From Suillus spraguei (lineage: Eukaryota; Basidiomycota; Agaricomycetes; Boletales; Suillaceae): a DNA stretch of 64,000 nucleotides. The notes beneath the pieces are model-generated. The model did not search any database. It was given only the letters and a program-made list of their open reading frames with translations, and had not been told where the DNA came from. The stretch lies in the NCBI GenBank assembly GCA_016800925.1, contig JABCPU010000020.1, positions 1 through 64,000 of the forward strand, in the 5' to 3' direction. Of the stretch, positions 22,101 to 35,358 are shown in pieces (the stretch's first letter is position 1; each line of letters opens with the position of its first letter). A program made the translations under genes and the position numbers.

Positions 22101-24786
22101 ATGGACGTGAAAGTTTACACTGTCAACGGCGCAGTAGCAGGTTCATCATCGTCCATTCCAGATTGGCTTATCAGAAAACGAGCAGCGAAAGGAAAAGGAA
22201 AGCGAGTCTCAAAAGAGCATGTCCAAGGCGCTATCGAGCTCATCCAAGGATTCGAATTCCCCGAGGCCAGCAACAGAATAAAAACAACAAGGGACGGTCA
22301 TCATGCCATAGCTACTGGCACTTATAAACCTCAAACAAGAGTTTGGGATCTAGACGAACTCAATCTAAAATTCGAGAGACATTCAGATGCAGAGAACGTC
22401 GATTTCATCGTGAGTCTTGTGCTCCTCATCCTCATGCAAGTTCACAACGACTTGGGTTCAAGATTCTATCAGATGATTGGACAAAAATCATGCACTTGCA
22501 GAATGATCGTACTATTGAGCTGCACACTCAGGGAGGATTTCATTATAGGACTCGCATACCGCGTTTCGGTCGGTCTCTGGCATATCACTTTCCATCATGC
22601 ACTGCGCTCTTCTCAGCTTCAGGAAACGAGATATATCGACTCAACCTCGAACAAGGTCGTTTTTTAAGTCCTCTGGTTCTTCAAGACGATGACATTCAAG
22701 GTGTGAACTGCATTGACATCAACCCCGCACATCACCTTCTTGCATTCGGTGTCGATGGGAACGGGACAGTTCAATTCTGGGATTTTCGTTCTAGATCATC
22801 CGTCGGTGTGCTTCGGGTACCGACTAATCGACTGCTGAGCCACACAGTGCGGAGTACCATGCCTGGTGTTGATAACACCGATACACTCAGTATAGGGATT
22901 ACAGCCCTCGCTTCTCGATCAGACGGCCTATCATACGCTATAGGAACATCCACAGGACACACCCTCCTGTACGATATCCGATCCACCCGGCCCTTTGCAA
23001 TAAAGGATCAAGGCTATGGGCTTCCAATACGCAATCTTACATGGATAGAAGGCGGTCGACTCGCAGGGGACGGTATGGTATTGAGTGCAGATAAAAAAGT
23101 TGTCAAGATATGGGATCGTAATTCGGTGAGCCTGTCTTATTTATTCATACTAACAATAACAACACCGACATTGACGCACGACAGCCCTCTTCCAACTTCG
23201 TATCCATAACACCTGCAAACGACCTCAACCACATCCACCACGTCCCAGGCAGTGGTCTCTTCCTAACCGCAAACGAAGGGATCCAAATGGGCACATATTA
23301 CGTCCCTGCGCTTGGTCCTGCACCACGATGGGCTAGTTTTCTGGAAAATGTCACGGAGGAGATGGAAGATTCTACGACCAGGAACGTGTATGAGGATTTC
23401 AAGTTTGTGGAGAGGAGTGAGCTGAAGACGTGCGTTGTCTTTTTGTGTCGTTTATTTTCTTTGCTACCATATTCGCTCTTGATCTCGCGCTGCATTCTCC
23501 TTATTTCTGCACTATTCCAAACTCACAACTCATGGACCTACAGACTCGGCCTCGACCACCTAATAGGAACCCCTGCTCTCAAACCCTACATGCATGGCTA
23601 CTTCCTCTCCCTCCACCTCTATGACACCGCACGCGTCATCGCCAACCCCTTCGCATATGCTGAGCATCGCGAGAAACTCGTCAAGGAGCGGATGGAGAAG
23701 ATGGCTGAGACGAGGATACGTGCCAAGAAGGGTACTGGTGTCGGAACTGGAACTGGAGTTGGAGGTGAGGAAGTCAAGGTTAATAAAGCGTTGGTGGAGA
23801 GGATTGAGAGGGAGCTTGAGAAGGAGAAGAAGAAGGATGACAGGAGGAATAAGAGGAAGGGTGCGAAGGGTGGGGATGGTGAAGAGGCTATGGACGTTGA
23901 CGTTGATGCCGACAAGGAAGAACAAACTCCAACCGATCTCGAAAAACCAACCCTCCTGAACGATCCGCGCTTCAAAGACTTATTCCTGAACCCCGAATTC
24001 GCAGTGGACGAGACGACGAGGGAGTACGCGCTGTTACACCCTTCAGCTTCCGGTTCTAAGCAAAAGGTAAGAGGGAAGACTGCTGTTGAGGAGGAGGAAG
24101 AGGAGAGCGAGAGGGCTTTGTCTGCTGGGATTAGTGAGGATGGGAGTGAGAGTGAGAGCGAGGAGGGCGACAGTGATGATAGTAGTGATGCCGGTGGTGA
24201 GCTTTCTATCTCGTTTCTGTCTTCCAACGTCCATAATTCGTTTTCTCACACACACCGTCATCGACTTATAACCCACTCACATAACTCCCCAGAACTCAAC
24301 AAATTCGACCCACGCGTGCGTCCAGGTCAAAAGAACCAACGTGCACACCAAGCATACACGCGTACGCGTCAACACAACAGACAATCCAACGCCAACGTCA
24401 ATTTTGTCCCTCTGGTCCCACATACTGAAGCTAGCACGAGCGCGAGGAAGATGGGTGATAAGACTGCTACATTTGGACAGCGGCGAGGTGTACCTGCGCG
24501 TGGTTCCTCCCACACTACGACACCCCACACCACATCGAAGGGAGGTAAAGGAGGGTTTGAGATGAGCTGGGTCCCTTCTTCCACGAAAGATCCTTCAAGA
24601 GATCGGGGGAGCAGAAAAGACGGGCATGCGAGGAAGGGAGTGGAGGTGTTTGGAGCTGGAATGGAGCGTGGTGGCGGGGATGGGGAGAGGACCGCTGTAT
24701 TGAGTGAGAGTGAACGAACGGGGAGGAGCCAGCGGAGGGAGGGGATGAGGAGTGGGAGTAAGAATGTATTTAGGCAGTTAGGATAG
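22101..24786 (+). CDS. ENP2: NOL10/Enp2-type nucleolar WD40 protein (787 aa)
   Basis: Five exons: 22101-22409, 22463-23125, 23185-23429, 23544-24196, 24293-24786, with all phases matching. Enp2/NOL10 is a nucleolar SSU-processome-associated factor needed for early 18S rRNA maturation. The N-terminus MDVKVYTVNG, the segment FPEASNRIKTTRDG and TYKPQTRVWDL are hallmark positions. WD-like repeats follow (ILSDDWTKIMHLQNDR, VNCIDINPAHHLLAFG, VQFWDFRS, KVVKIWDR). The NUC153 motif LLNDPRFKDLFLNPEF lies at about residue 542. The C-terminal third is acidic and Lys/Arg-rich, as expected. Slightly longer than the yeast protein (about 700 aa). Intact. Confidence 0.93.
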
Positions 24787-25081
24787 TGTTTTGACTTTGG
24801 ATTTTTGACTCGAGATGTTGCCTCCTGGCGCCAGAAATCACACATCCTCACATCACGCGTGTCAACAGGTATAAAAACGTCATCGAGGACTGATATCTCT
24901 ATACAGTGATAACGAAGCGATGATGCCATAGTTATCGGCAATGCGATACGGGATATATGTACTATGTATGAATACCGAGGTGTCCTACACGACAGGCGTT
25001 CAAATGATCTTAGGCATCGTCTGCCAGATAACAATGATACTGTTGTTACGGCGCCAATAAAGAAAACAAAGACTCTTTTCT

Positions 25082-26333
25082 CTAGTATGTCTTTTTCTTC
25101 TCGTCTACCGAGAGACCACCTGTGTGGGCGTTAGTCGCGAACAAGTGTGGGAAGGGGTGAGATCGACGTACCGGGACCAATGTTCACGAGAAGGATGAGG
25201 CCTCCGACGATAGCTGTTATTGATTAGTGTGTCAATACTGCATGACAGCAAGGAATAGTGGCTTACAGAGCGTCTGGAAGAAATCATACCTAGGAACGTA
25301 CATCAGCATAGCGCCTCAAAATAGAACACACACGTACTTAAGAAAATCACGCTGAGGATGCGCACTATGCACGCTCCACCAGTTATTCGCAAAAACATTG
25401 AAGACACTGAGTAAAATGACAAGGAAGGTCGCGGACCATTTTGCCTTGAAACCGATAGCTACCATCGTGCATGCTGCAAGACCGAAGAGGGACATGAATA
25501 TACGGCCTATGCTCCATTTTCCTTGGATAATGAAGCCGAGGAATAGGAAGATGAGGAGGACGCGGCCTGCAAGAAGAAAGCTACAATGGTGGATAAATAA
25601 ATAAAATGAACTACGGCGGGGAAGAATACGTACTATTTCTTGCGGTCTGTTTCACTCATAGACGGGATACCAGCAAAACTTTTCTTTTTGTTGATCATGG
25701 TTTCGCTAAATACCATGATGAGACCGCCTATGACACTCAAGTTGCGAAGGAAGAAAGTGAGGTCGAACATGAGGCCATATCCGAAGCCTTGAATGATGAC
25801 TACGCTGAGGAGACCGATGACTGCATATTCTGTGTACCTTTTCATAATGACAGCCGAGGAAGCGGCAAGCATTGTCTAAGACAAATAAATTAAATTCAGG
25901 AATTGCGAGGCTTAGAATTAGGGCTTACAATGACGTTGAGTAGCAGGAAGAGGTGGGAGATTCCCCGGTAGAAATGCCTATGCCTGTAGCCAGTGAAATT
26001 TAAACAAATGTCTCCCTACTATAATTTGACTATAACTGACGTTTGGAGGTACCAAAGTTGGTCATTCCACTGTGTCATAATCCTCAGAGCATCCTCATAG
26101 AATGTGACTATAATCAAGAACCGGCCGATAGTAGGCAAATGAGGTTTTAAAGGTTGAGAATATATCTCAATAGCGTCTTCAACCTGTTTAGCAACTGCTC
26201 GAATCCTCTCCAGAGGATGGTCCGGGTTAGCTGCTCTGTAACCTGTAGAGGGGCGTGAGTTTGCAAATCCGTGGGGGTCTGGAGCGTGATAACTTGTTGA
26301 AGCTGGACGACCAATGTTGATGCGGGAGGTCAT
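25082..26333 (-). CDS. ERV29: SURF4/Erv29 ER cargo receptor (311 aa)
   Basis: Seven exons: 26333-26041, 25983-25929, 25875-25634, 25580-25338, 25289-25267, 25213-25172, 25119-25082, totalling 312 codons. Erv29/SURF4 is a multi-pass membrane protein that loads soluble secretory cargo into COPII vesicles. Family blocks include LPTIGRFLIIVTFYEDALRI, QWNDQLWYL, IIQGFGYGLMFDL, FFLRNLSVIGGL, IIQGKWS and FANNWWSVH. The C-terminus ends KKKTY, a KKxx-like retrieval signal. Exon 5 is only 23 nt. The start at 26333 is the first in-frame ATG. Divergent to the J-protein gene across 198 bp. Intact. Confidence 0.95.
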
Positions 26334-26531
26334 GGTGAACGACAAGGACGAGAAGTCGAGTATTCAACAAAACGCGACGTGGCGATTTACATCTCGTGGG
26401 AAAATTAGTTACCCGAAAGCCGATTAAGCTTTTTTGCATCATAGGGGGAACCGAAATTTCACATCTTTGTCGTCGAAACTCGTGGTTGGCCATCGTCAAC
26501 GTTGGGACCACGCGCAATTTTTTGGATCAGC
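26334..26531. promoter_or_regulatory. 198-bp bidirectional promoter region
   Basis: Short spacer between the divergent starts of SURF4/ERV29 (minus) and the DNAJC11-like gene (plus). No motif stands out. Inferred from gene geometry. Confidence 0.45.
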
Positions 26532-28946
26532 ATGAACACATCACGCGTAGATCCAGCACGACATGGATACCTCTAGTACGTCTTTCGCATAGCTCCCAGA
26601 GTCGCTACTGAATCCTGATCATATAAAAAAGTTCAGTGTTAAACGTGCCAACGACCGCTTCCGCAAATGAAATACGGGAACGCTACAGAGCATTGTCCGT
26701 AATCTTTCACCCCGACAAGCAACGCGCGGAACAGACAAAGGACACAGCAGCTGCGGAATTCCTTGAAATCCAGAAGGCTTACGAAGGTGAGAGTCTTTAC
26801 TCCAGTTCTAATGCAATATCTCACAACACTTTAAAAAGTTCTGTCGGACCCCTTTCTTCGGTGAGTTCGTGTTGCCACACACCATTCTTCATATGTCGTC
26901 TCATTCTAATAGGGAAGTGTATGACTTCCTGGGTAAGCACATTCACGTTCCACCCTCAGGGCATACTTTATACAATCATGCGTTTTCACTAGGTGAAAAT
27001 GCTTTAAAAAATCCATGGCCAATAGAGCTGCGGTCCCAGAGTGTTGAACAAGTGCGACATTTTCGCCCAGCATGCAACACTGACTCACTCTTGACAGATA
27101 CGTGCGCATCTTCGACGTTGGAAGATCGATCGCAGTCAAGAAGTGTTTGATCACCTCATTCGGCCAAGAGGCACGGTGACGTGTGGGATCAACGCATCGA
27201 CGTTATTCGCACGCGGTGATGACCTAGATTATGATTCAAGAGGCATCCTCGCCCGCTGCCGTGGAGTCTGGGTCTCTCAATTCGCCATTCGCCACTCCAT
27301 TACAGTGAGTTACATAACTTTTTGTGCCCATCCGGTTTGACGTTCATGTCCGCTTCAATTTGTGCAGAAAGTTTTGAATGAAAAGACTAATCTTAAATTC
27401 ACGAGTCACCTGGGACTAGGCCCTCGAAATGATTTGCTGAACAGACATGACCTCATGGGTACGATACGCCATCAATTCTCTCCTAGGTTCGCTTTCGAGG
27501 TGCGTCTTATTAAGATCAGATTTATTACTCAAAGAATGATCGTTGTCTGAAAAGGCTACAGCACATTTCGTAGACCCTCACCTCGTTGTCGCAAAAGCGA
27601 GCTACGAAGACAACGACAATACCCTAAATTGCCGTGTGCATTTCATTCCTGCGTTCTGGAACCTTCTCCCTCCGGCTAGTACCGTTTCCTTCAGTCGTCG
27701 ACTTTTCCAACATGCTTCAACGGTGGGCTCTGTGGCGTGGACATTCTCTCCATTGTCCATGGGAAGCTTTGAATTTGATATACACTCCCCTCAGCCTTTT
27801 GACTTCTCGTCTCCTGAAAATTACATTCGCTATACAGACCGTATGAACGCCGACTTCACAAATAAGCCTGGCTCCGTCAGTGGTTTTGGGGTTGGACTGC
27901 GGGCTTGGTCGTGTGGATTCCAGCTATCTGGCCTTAACTCGTGTATCAAGACTGAATGGTCTATCTGGTTTTTCGAACTATCACTTAGGTTCAAGGCAGG
28001 CTTGAGATTGGGTTTCGGCAATTGGCCTATTTGGTCACCGCGACGTGGACTAACTCAAATGCTGCTATATCAACCAGCTTTGGTGTGAGCACAAAAGGGT
28101 TAATCATGCGCTTTGAGTGCGGCACTTTGTCCTCAAATATTCTCCTGACTCACTCGTTTATATCAGGTTGGAATATCTCCATCAGAAATGGATATTACCA
28201 ATAACTTTGTCAACCGTAAGAAATCAAACCTTGGAGTTCTTTTCGGCTGTTTTGCCTTCAACAGTTCTCCTCCTCGGATATCACTTTGTTTTGAAGCCTC
28301 GCAGGCAATTACAACGGACATTGTCAGTCTTATCTCCAACTTTCTTCGACTGTCAGATTAACATTTTCGTCTTGATACTTAAAAGATATTTCCGCAAGGC
28401 TGAGCGCCTCCTTAAAGAGGAACACTCGCAGCTAAAGAGGCAGATTGACGACACCGTGGGGTTATTGAGCGAAACTGCCAAACGTCACATGCAGACGGAG
28501 AGGTCTAGAGGAGGTACGAGGTCCCCACATATCCGGGCACGTGGTTCTCACGTCATGTCAAGGTCTTGTCATCCTGAGTGCGACGTACGGACCCGAAGCG
28601 GACGTCAAGAACCTTACGATAGATGTGACTGTGCCTGTACAAGCCTTGGTGCACAACAGTCAGGTTCATATCCCCGGTCATCGCACAAAGGTAGTCATAT
28701 CATATCTTCTTCTCGAACTTTGGTTTACGTGGCGGGTCGCAGGCCGGTATTCAAGGTTTCTACGATCCGGCCCCTGCATCCCCCAAGTCGCTTCGTGTGC
28801 GTTACCTTTTCCGTGATCGACACCACTACGCAGAGATTCCCGACTACATCCCGGTCGTGTTGCCTTTGCCAGGTGTGTCCATTGTACTCGTTTGGGCGTT
28901 TCGTGCTTGACGATGTTTTTCTGATCAAGATCATCTCGTGAATTAA
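26532..28946 (+). CDS. DNAJC11-like J-domain protein, one frameshift
   Basis: Thirteen exons: 26532-26575, 26632-26786, 26839-26860, 26913-26932, 26993-27051, 27098-27304, 27368-27499, 27555-28116, 28167-28322, 28386-28513, 28563-28690, 28743-28872, 28930-28946. The J domain (residues about 15-75) contains YSVLNVPTTAS and the HPD motif in FHPDKQ. A DUF3395-type C-terminal domain of DNAJC11 follows, with FYDPAP, LRVRYLFRDR and YIPVVLPLPDHLV. DNAJC11 associates with the mitochondrial MICOS/MIB complex in animals; the role in fungi is less clear. Exons sum to 1760 nt, one short of 587 codons. A base is missing near 28016-28022, between GLRLGFG and LAYLVTATWTN. All other junctions keep phase. It is either a real frameshift or a sequence error. 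Confidence 0.85.
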
Positions 28947-31330
28947 ACGGCTATCATCATCACCAATCTGTCACAAACCTATTGTCACTCCCACTCAATA
29001 TCTTACATTCTTATACCCATATCTAATGTGGATGACTATCAGCGCTTGAGATTTGAAAATATATCAAATACGTATCAACCTTTTACCACAACAGCCAACC
29101 GGGGGAGAGCGAAATTAACAACAGCGTAGGCGCCCACGTTATCACATCCGACGGGATATACGTGCCGTATCCAGATGATCCACAAAAATGAGTCTACGGG
29201 TCCGTTGAGGTGTCATAGGGGGCCCTTCACCGCACTTGTGATCCTTCGGCTTCGCTCGCTCTTGATTTCGTGACGTTCCCGGACCGCAGGCTGTAACGAC
29301 TATCAAATGCGAAGCCGAATGGAAAATTCCGCTGGGTATGAGCGAATTGATGAACATGCTGTATTCGCCCCCCTCATCTCGCCCTCGCCTATTGATATAT
29401 AACGAAATGGTACCGTTTGCCTGACCGCACACATTTCCGCAACATAATGCGGGGAGCTTGGCCTGCCGCGGAATTCAATATTTAAGCGCCGATCTGCTGT
29501 TAATTACTTCCACGCGGTTCAAACTGACATTGCGAAAACCTTAAGTCTACGTGTAACAAGCGATTGAGCCCGAACCTGCCCGCTCACAGGCTTGACTAAG
29601 TTACACCTCCCCTGCAATATGCTTGTGGTGCCAGCATTGCTACGTACCTGAAGACCAAACCTTCGCGGTGCAGGTACACAACAAGCCACGGTATCCCCCT
29701 GGCATCAAAACATCCATTTGTGCTCATATTCAATGATTGACTGCAAGTCATTTGCTAAGGGCTGCTGCGACGGGCCCGGGGTATTTGTCCGCACGGGATT
29801 AGCCGTGTCTAGAATAAGCTCACCCTGTAGACTTTCCCAAGCAACTGCCCAATTTTCGGGTGATCTTCACGCTCGGCACCTCAGTTTCACTTTCAGGTTA
29901 CCTTGTATTCATAACGGCTCGACCTCAAATTGGCTCAATTCATTAACCGCTGGAAATTTCCTTGTTTGCCAAAATGTTCAATGATTTAACAGCAGCAGTG
30001 GAAATCGGTATTTGACACGCCTCGAAGGTTCTGTGGTGCTATTAGACACATAGGCGCCTGCCACCACACCATGACAACTGGTGAGGCGCGTATGTCATTA
30101 CCATCTGAAAACCCTTTTTTCTCTGTCTTCTAAGTTCTGGAACATCAGCACGGCACTGTGAAAATGGATTAATTATAACTTCGAAGGTGAGAATTGTTCT
30201 TTTTCACCGACAATGTCCACCGAATAACGTAGACCCCCTGCTGACAGCACAAAAGGGGAAATTTAGCTTCAAGGCAGCGGACGTACACGTTAAAACTGTA
30301 TGTTGACAAAAAGTCCGTAGATCATCACCGTCAGTTAGTCCCTACAGATACGATTCTAGATTGAGCTAACTAGCACAAAAACGACCGGACCAACATTCAG
30401 GATAACAAAGTGATCTTGTCATACGATTGAATTAGGCTTTATCCGAGTTCCTTCTAGACTCGGTATGGAGCCATACTCCCGTTTTAATGCAAACGACTGC
30501 CCGTTGGCCCCTAGTGATACGAGATCCACGACGGTGATCACCTGCATGGCTTTTGAATTAGGCTTTTCAAATGCGCACTGGTGAGAGAAGTCATTGCCTA
30601 GCAATGACAAGTCCTTAGGTTTGCTATGTCATCGAGCCGAGGGTCATAGCATACCGTCATGATGAACACGGTGACCGTAGTGCCCAGTTCCTGAAATCAA
30701 ACCTTGTTAAGATTTCGCAACGTTAAAGTGAGACTAGTCCTAATTGACCAATCCCGGGCCCCTCTAGCGAATGTGCACGGCTCGCCATCAATAAGCTATG
30801 CAGAACGAATGATATCAAGGACCTTTGAAATATAACATTCACATCTTTGTAAATTCCTAGAACTGCTCCAGCGTAAAAGTTTTATCTGCAGCGGTTGTTG
30901 TTAGCCAGGATCAGGACAAATATGATGAATTAATTCAACCCTGTAGTCAACCTGTGGTGTGTGTGCACTAGCAACTTGGTCGGTATTTTGCGTTCGCGGC
31001 CATATTGGGAGATGTACCACTTGTAATCTTATACCCACGTTCTTCGCACTTTATGCTGCGTTATCGTTATGGATTTGGCTAGTGGAGTAGCTGGCGGCGT
31101 CCTGCGGCGTCCCCACGTCTCGGAAATACTCTCAAGTCGAATCTGATGAGTCCGATCACAAGGCGCCTTTTCAAAATCCAGCATGTGGGTTAACTCAATT
31201 CAAACTTAGAATAATTTTAATTTTATCCCGCGGCTCACAGTTCCCTTACGAATATATAACTTGTGCTTTGAAGTTCCGTTGATCCTAAGACCCACTTAGC
31301 GTTTCCCCTTGATAACCTCATTCTGAAGAT
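28947..31330. other. 2.4-kb gene-free region upstream of the WOPR regulator
   Basis: No open frame with a family motif or exon chain was found on either strand. A 96-codon minus-strand frame at 29142-29432 looks like chance. It may hold long-range promoter elements for the WOPR gene, as known for WOPR regulators in other fungi, but no site is recognisable by eye. Confidence 0.5.
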
Positions 31331-32771
31331 ATGCAACAACCTTCCCTCCAAAATGTTCGCATACGCTCGACAAGGGATGCGCTTCACATCTTTCATGCTG
31401 TTGCTAGGAATGCGCTCCCACTTACAACACGCCGATTGGACGCTGAGGAACGAAGAGCTATTGCCCCCGGAAACGTATATGTTTGGGAGGAGCGTAGTGC
31501 AAATTCTGAGGCTACTGGTCTAGGCATGGAACGATGGTCTGTCCACTTGTGACTATAGTGTCCAAGCATAATAATTCAATATTATTCATATCAATAGGAC
31601 GGATGGTATGGGTTGGGGTCCAAGTAGAGTCCGCGATGTAAGTAAATGTCGCTCGTGAAATGCCCTCCGGACTTATGTTTTTCAAAGGAATTTCTGTTCT
31701 ATCAACAGAAAGAATGTGATGTGAACGATGATCCAGGTAGCTCCGGTACTCCATGGGCCCAGATGATTAGGTAGGTCACGTCAATCATGTGGCGCCCAAA
31801 GTCCATCCGCGGTGGAATGACAGTTTTACCTGTTTCATAGCATGTATCCTTCTTCGCGAGCACGTGCCACGGGGGATTCTGAACGCTTGATCAAGCAAAC
31901 TTATAGTGTGCGTGTCTCATTGCCTGATGACCGCACACGAGGTATTACTAGGAAGTGGCACTTGAGTACGTTTCTTGGTTATCTCCGCCGCCTCGGAAGT
32001 CTAATCATCCTTCGTTCGTCAGCTGCCTACTTCAGTCAACAGAAGCTTGATCGGCTCAACACAATCGATAATATACCAGGGATCGGTGATGTCCCGGTTC
32101 CAGATGGATGGTTCCGAAGTGCTCGTAGAGACGCCAAGACGAGACGAGATGACGACCTACCAAAATCTGCGCTTCCAAAACAACTCCCACAGTTTCCTGT
32201 GGAGGGTTCACTACCTAAGATCAATCTGGTTCAATCTGGGTTTCAATCATCATTCCACGCTTCAAATTCCAATCCTTCGCCATTTACCGCATGTACACAT
32301 TTTCCCACTTCAAGAAATTCCTCCCAGCTTGATCTACTGGAGGTAGAGGCGACAAGCGGGCGTAAAATCGCATATTCTTTTCCTTCTTCTGCAGAAGTAT
32401 CGTCTAGGCATCACTCTTCCAACGTCCGCCACACAACTCATTCGGCTCCCAATGTGGTTCCTACTCAAATGCAACCACAATTTCGTGATACCGCGCCATT
32501 CCAGAGTCGCTCGGCGTGTCCTTCTCCCCCCTCATCATCATCCTCAGGACCTGCTACCCCAAGCCCACGAATCAGTCCTTCCCATCTCTCGGAACAGCTG
32601 GTGCCCCTCGAATACCTGCAAGGGCTTGCATATCCGAGGCGCGAACCGATTGATGAACAATTTCTTCAGCGTTTTTCAACTCAGATCTCGCCAGGTTTTG
32701 TTTCGAATCATCCCCCTCCAAAGGGATCTTCTGTTTTACGCTCCGAATCGATAGGATGCTCGTATATTTGA
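31331..32771 (+). CDS. WOPR (Gti1/Pac2 family) transcription factor (400 aa)
   Basis: Five exons: 31331-31536, 31598-31637, 31688-31770, 31841-31965, 32023-32771, totalling 401 codons. The WOPR DNA-binding region covers about residues 5-165. Its first half has STRDALHIFHAV, LPLTTRRLDAEERRAI and NVYVWEERS, then ERWTDGMGWGPSRV and EFLFYQQKE. The second half has LIKQTYSV and RKWHLTAYFSQQKLDRL. The family (Wor1, Ryp1, Pac2, Sge1) controls morphological switching and development. The C-terminal half is low-complexity, rich in Ser, Pro and His, as usual for these regulators. Nuclear by inference. Unusually large gene-free flanks (2.4 and 2.6 kb) surround it. Intact. Confidence 0.92.
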
Positions 32772-35358
32772 TGATTCATTTGGCTGATCTAATCTTGCGA
32801 CTTCCTCTTCTACTTATTTTAACATTCCTCATATCCCAGGCGTAGACTGCCCATTTCTTTGTTAATTACACCTGGACTTCACATTTATAATCCTCACGCA
32901 TACCTTCTTAAACTTACATATTGTTACTTGTTTTTACAGACCTGGCGCCGAACGCACACAGGTACCTTATTGTCATTAATAAGGGTGAGCTTGTATTGTA
33001 TTATAAGTGTTATCCTTTGAACTCGTACTAGTAGTGTTTATGGGAGTCTCTGCAGATATCAGTACTTTGTGACTGCCGGAATTTACCGAATTGTCAATTG
33101 AACGCCGTCGCCAGGCTAATGTATGTTTGTTTACAAAGCAAAGTGAACTAGTGGGTATGGTTCTGGTCCCTGTTATTATTAACTATATACCGTCTGACAC
33201 CCAATTGATCCGAGACGCCGATCATCGAACACGAATACGATCAGCGGAGGAACCGAGGTCGTGAGATGCTTTCCGTCCCGAAGGGTCATTGTTGCTGAGC
33301 TGGGATAGGGGTTTTGCTGAACATCCTGTCTTGGGTTGGCAGCTGTTGGCGGGGAGTGTTACCGAGCTATACCCTGATATCCCCGCCTGCTGAAAATTTA
33401 CATATTCCTCTCACGCAGGACGTACTTCGACATTAATACCAAGCCTAGGTACGTATCATGGACACGATGCGTAGGCTGACCCCGGACATATTGACAAATA
33501 TTCATATACAACATCATCTTCCTCTTTTAATTCTCTCATCTGTATACTTCTGCCCGTTCGCGGTTCCGTAAAGTAATAGACGTTACTTGACGTATGATGG
33601 CACGTAGACCGTATCTATTAATGTAGCGGCACTTCTGAATTGTTTTGGTGGGTATCCAGATGTGACGGTAGACATTTCCGATTCAAAGCATGTCAGCACA
33701 CAGCAGTAGTGCTGGCGCAGTATGTTCAGGGGCATTCTTCTGGTCATTCCGCGGAAATGTCATATGTAAGCAACCGCCCTGTTGATGCTTAATCGCCGTC
33801 TCGGACCGAACTATGGGATCTATTCGTTGTTTGACAAGGTATGTTCAGTCAGAGCGTATTAACGGAAAATGGGGGTATTGAAGATAGTCCTGAGATAGAA
33901 GATGAACCTTGGGTGAGTCCTAACCCCGACGAATCGGCGCGACTCACCTTGTCCCCTTTTACACAAGGGAGAACTGGTGGGGAGGTTCTAGGCGATAGTA
34001 ATTAATAGGATAATGACATTTTTGGAAGGATCCTTGGCATAGTGCATACGTTTTCACAGACCTGCGTTCAGCCATACAGTTAGCAATCTGACTAGGAGCC
34101 TTCTTCGCACGCAGGGGTGTTGTAAATGTTTTGGGAGGGATTATCGCCAATGGCCACTTTAGATTGTCGCCAAACTTGGAATAAATATTGATGGTTCCCA
34201 ACAAAGAACAATGAAGGATCGGAGAAGCAGACATAGATAATAATTATCAGGTAACATCGTATGCCTGAAAAATAGTGAATGCACATGACGACAATATTGT
34301 TGCAACTTCGTCTGTGTATATGAGTGCATTGTTGGCAAAAATTAGTTGCTTCCAACACCAGAAGAAAAAGAGGGTATTCAGTACGGCAGTGAACCCTGCG
34401 GTTCAAAACGGCTCCGCGGAGGCAGCTTATAGGAAGGAGGCTTCCAGTTCGACCACTCCGAGATTGTCGCGTGATCTTGAGCCAAAGGTGAAATAATTGA
34501 ATGGCCATCTAGGTGTACAATGGCATGTAGTGGCATCATGGAGTGAATAGTTCTCTCCGCCAATGAGCGTCTCCCGATCAGAAAGGCTCCTCCTGCCATT
34601 TTTCACCGTGACGTGAGGCCTTCCCTAGCACTGAAGCATAAAGTAAACATGAAGGCACGAACCTTGCAGTTTACCACGCTTTAAGCTCTATGCAAGTGAG
34701 TAATTATATCCTATGATGATGGTTTTTAGGACCTAGGCGAGGTTGCATGACACCAACAGTATGACACTATAACAGTGGGGAAGATCTGATCGGATGAGCT
34801 TGAGCAGTGCAATGGTAGCGCTGGTATGCATGTTGGATGTCAATCATCGATCATGATATCAGCAGTGCCTGCACACGAGCGTTTGAACGTTGAGCGCTCA
34901 GCGTTCAAGCCCTCCATATGATGATCCTCACCGCAAAATACTTCAGGCCGACCGTGAGCAGCATTTTACAATCGCTCCCAGGCAGCTCGCCCTGCGTTGA
35001 CCTAGTGTGGAATGATATCAGAGTCATGGCAACTTGAACCGGGAAGATGATCATGATGGAGGGCTGTGAGTAAAAAAAAAACTTCTTCGTAGATCGCAGG
35101 ATTCAAATCTTCACGCACACGCCTGATCCAGTATGAGGATGTGATTGGAATCCGTGTGGACAGAGCTATGTACTTGCCAACGGCGTTGAAACGTTGACGC
35201 AGACGTCTCGGAAACCTCCAGTACTTGTTCACATCGTAACGTGGCCAGCGGTCATGTGACCTGCTCACGAAATTCTGAAACGGGCGAGACCAAGGTCAGA
35301 ACAACTGAGAGAGGGACTCTCAAAGTGTTATACATCCAAAATATAGCTGTGTTCCATC
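32772..35358. other. 2.6-kb gene-free region with palindromes
   Basis: No supported gene. It contains an inverted repeat at 33912-33948 (GGTGAGTC / GACTCACC, 21-nt loop) and a 26-bp near-perfect palindrome at 34883-34908. Short open frames around 34.1-34.5 kb overlap on both strands and look like chance. Confidence 0.5.
34883..34908. repeat. 26-bp near-perfect palindrome
   Basis: TTGAACG (34883-34889) pairs with CGTTCAA (34902-34908) around the perfect 10-mer TGAGCGCTCA (34891-34900). Only one pair of positions mismatches. It could be a dimeric regulator site or a hairpin. Nothing links it to a particular gene. Confidence 0.6.

Noticed and set aside
23619..24227. 202-codon minus-strand frame
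   Set aside because: Shadow of the acidic, Lys-rich part of NOL10/Enp2.
29142..29432. 96-codon minus-strand open frame
   Set aside because: No family motif, no exon partners, and composition typical of chance frames in this gap.
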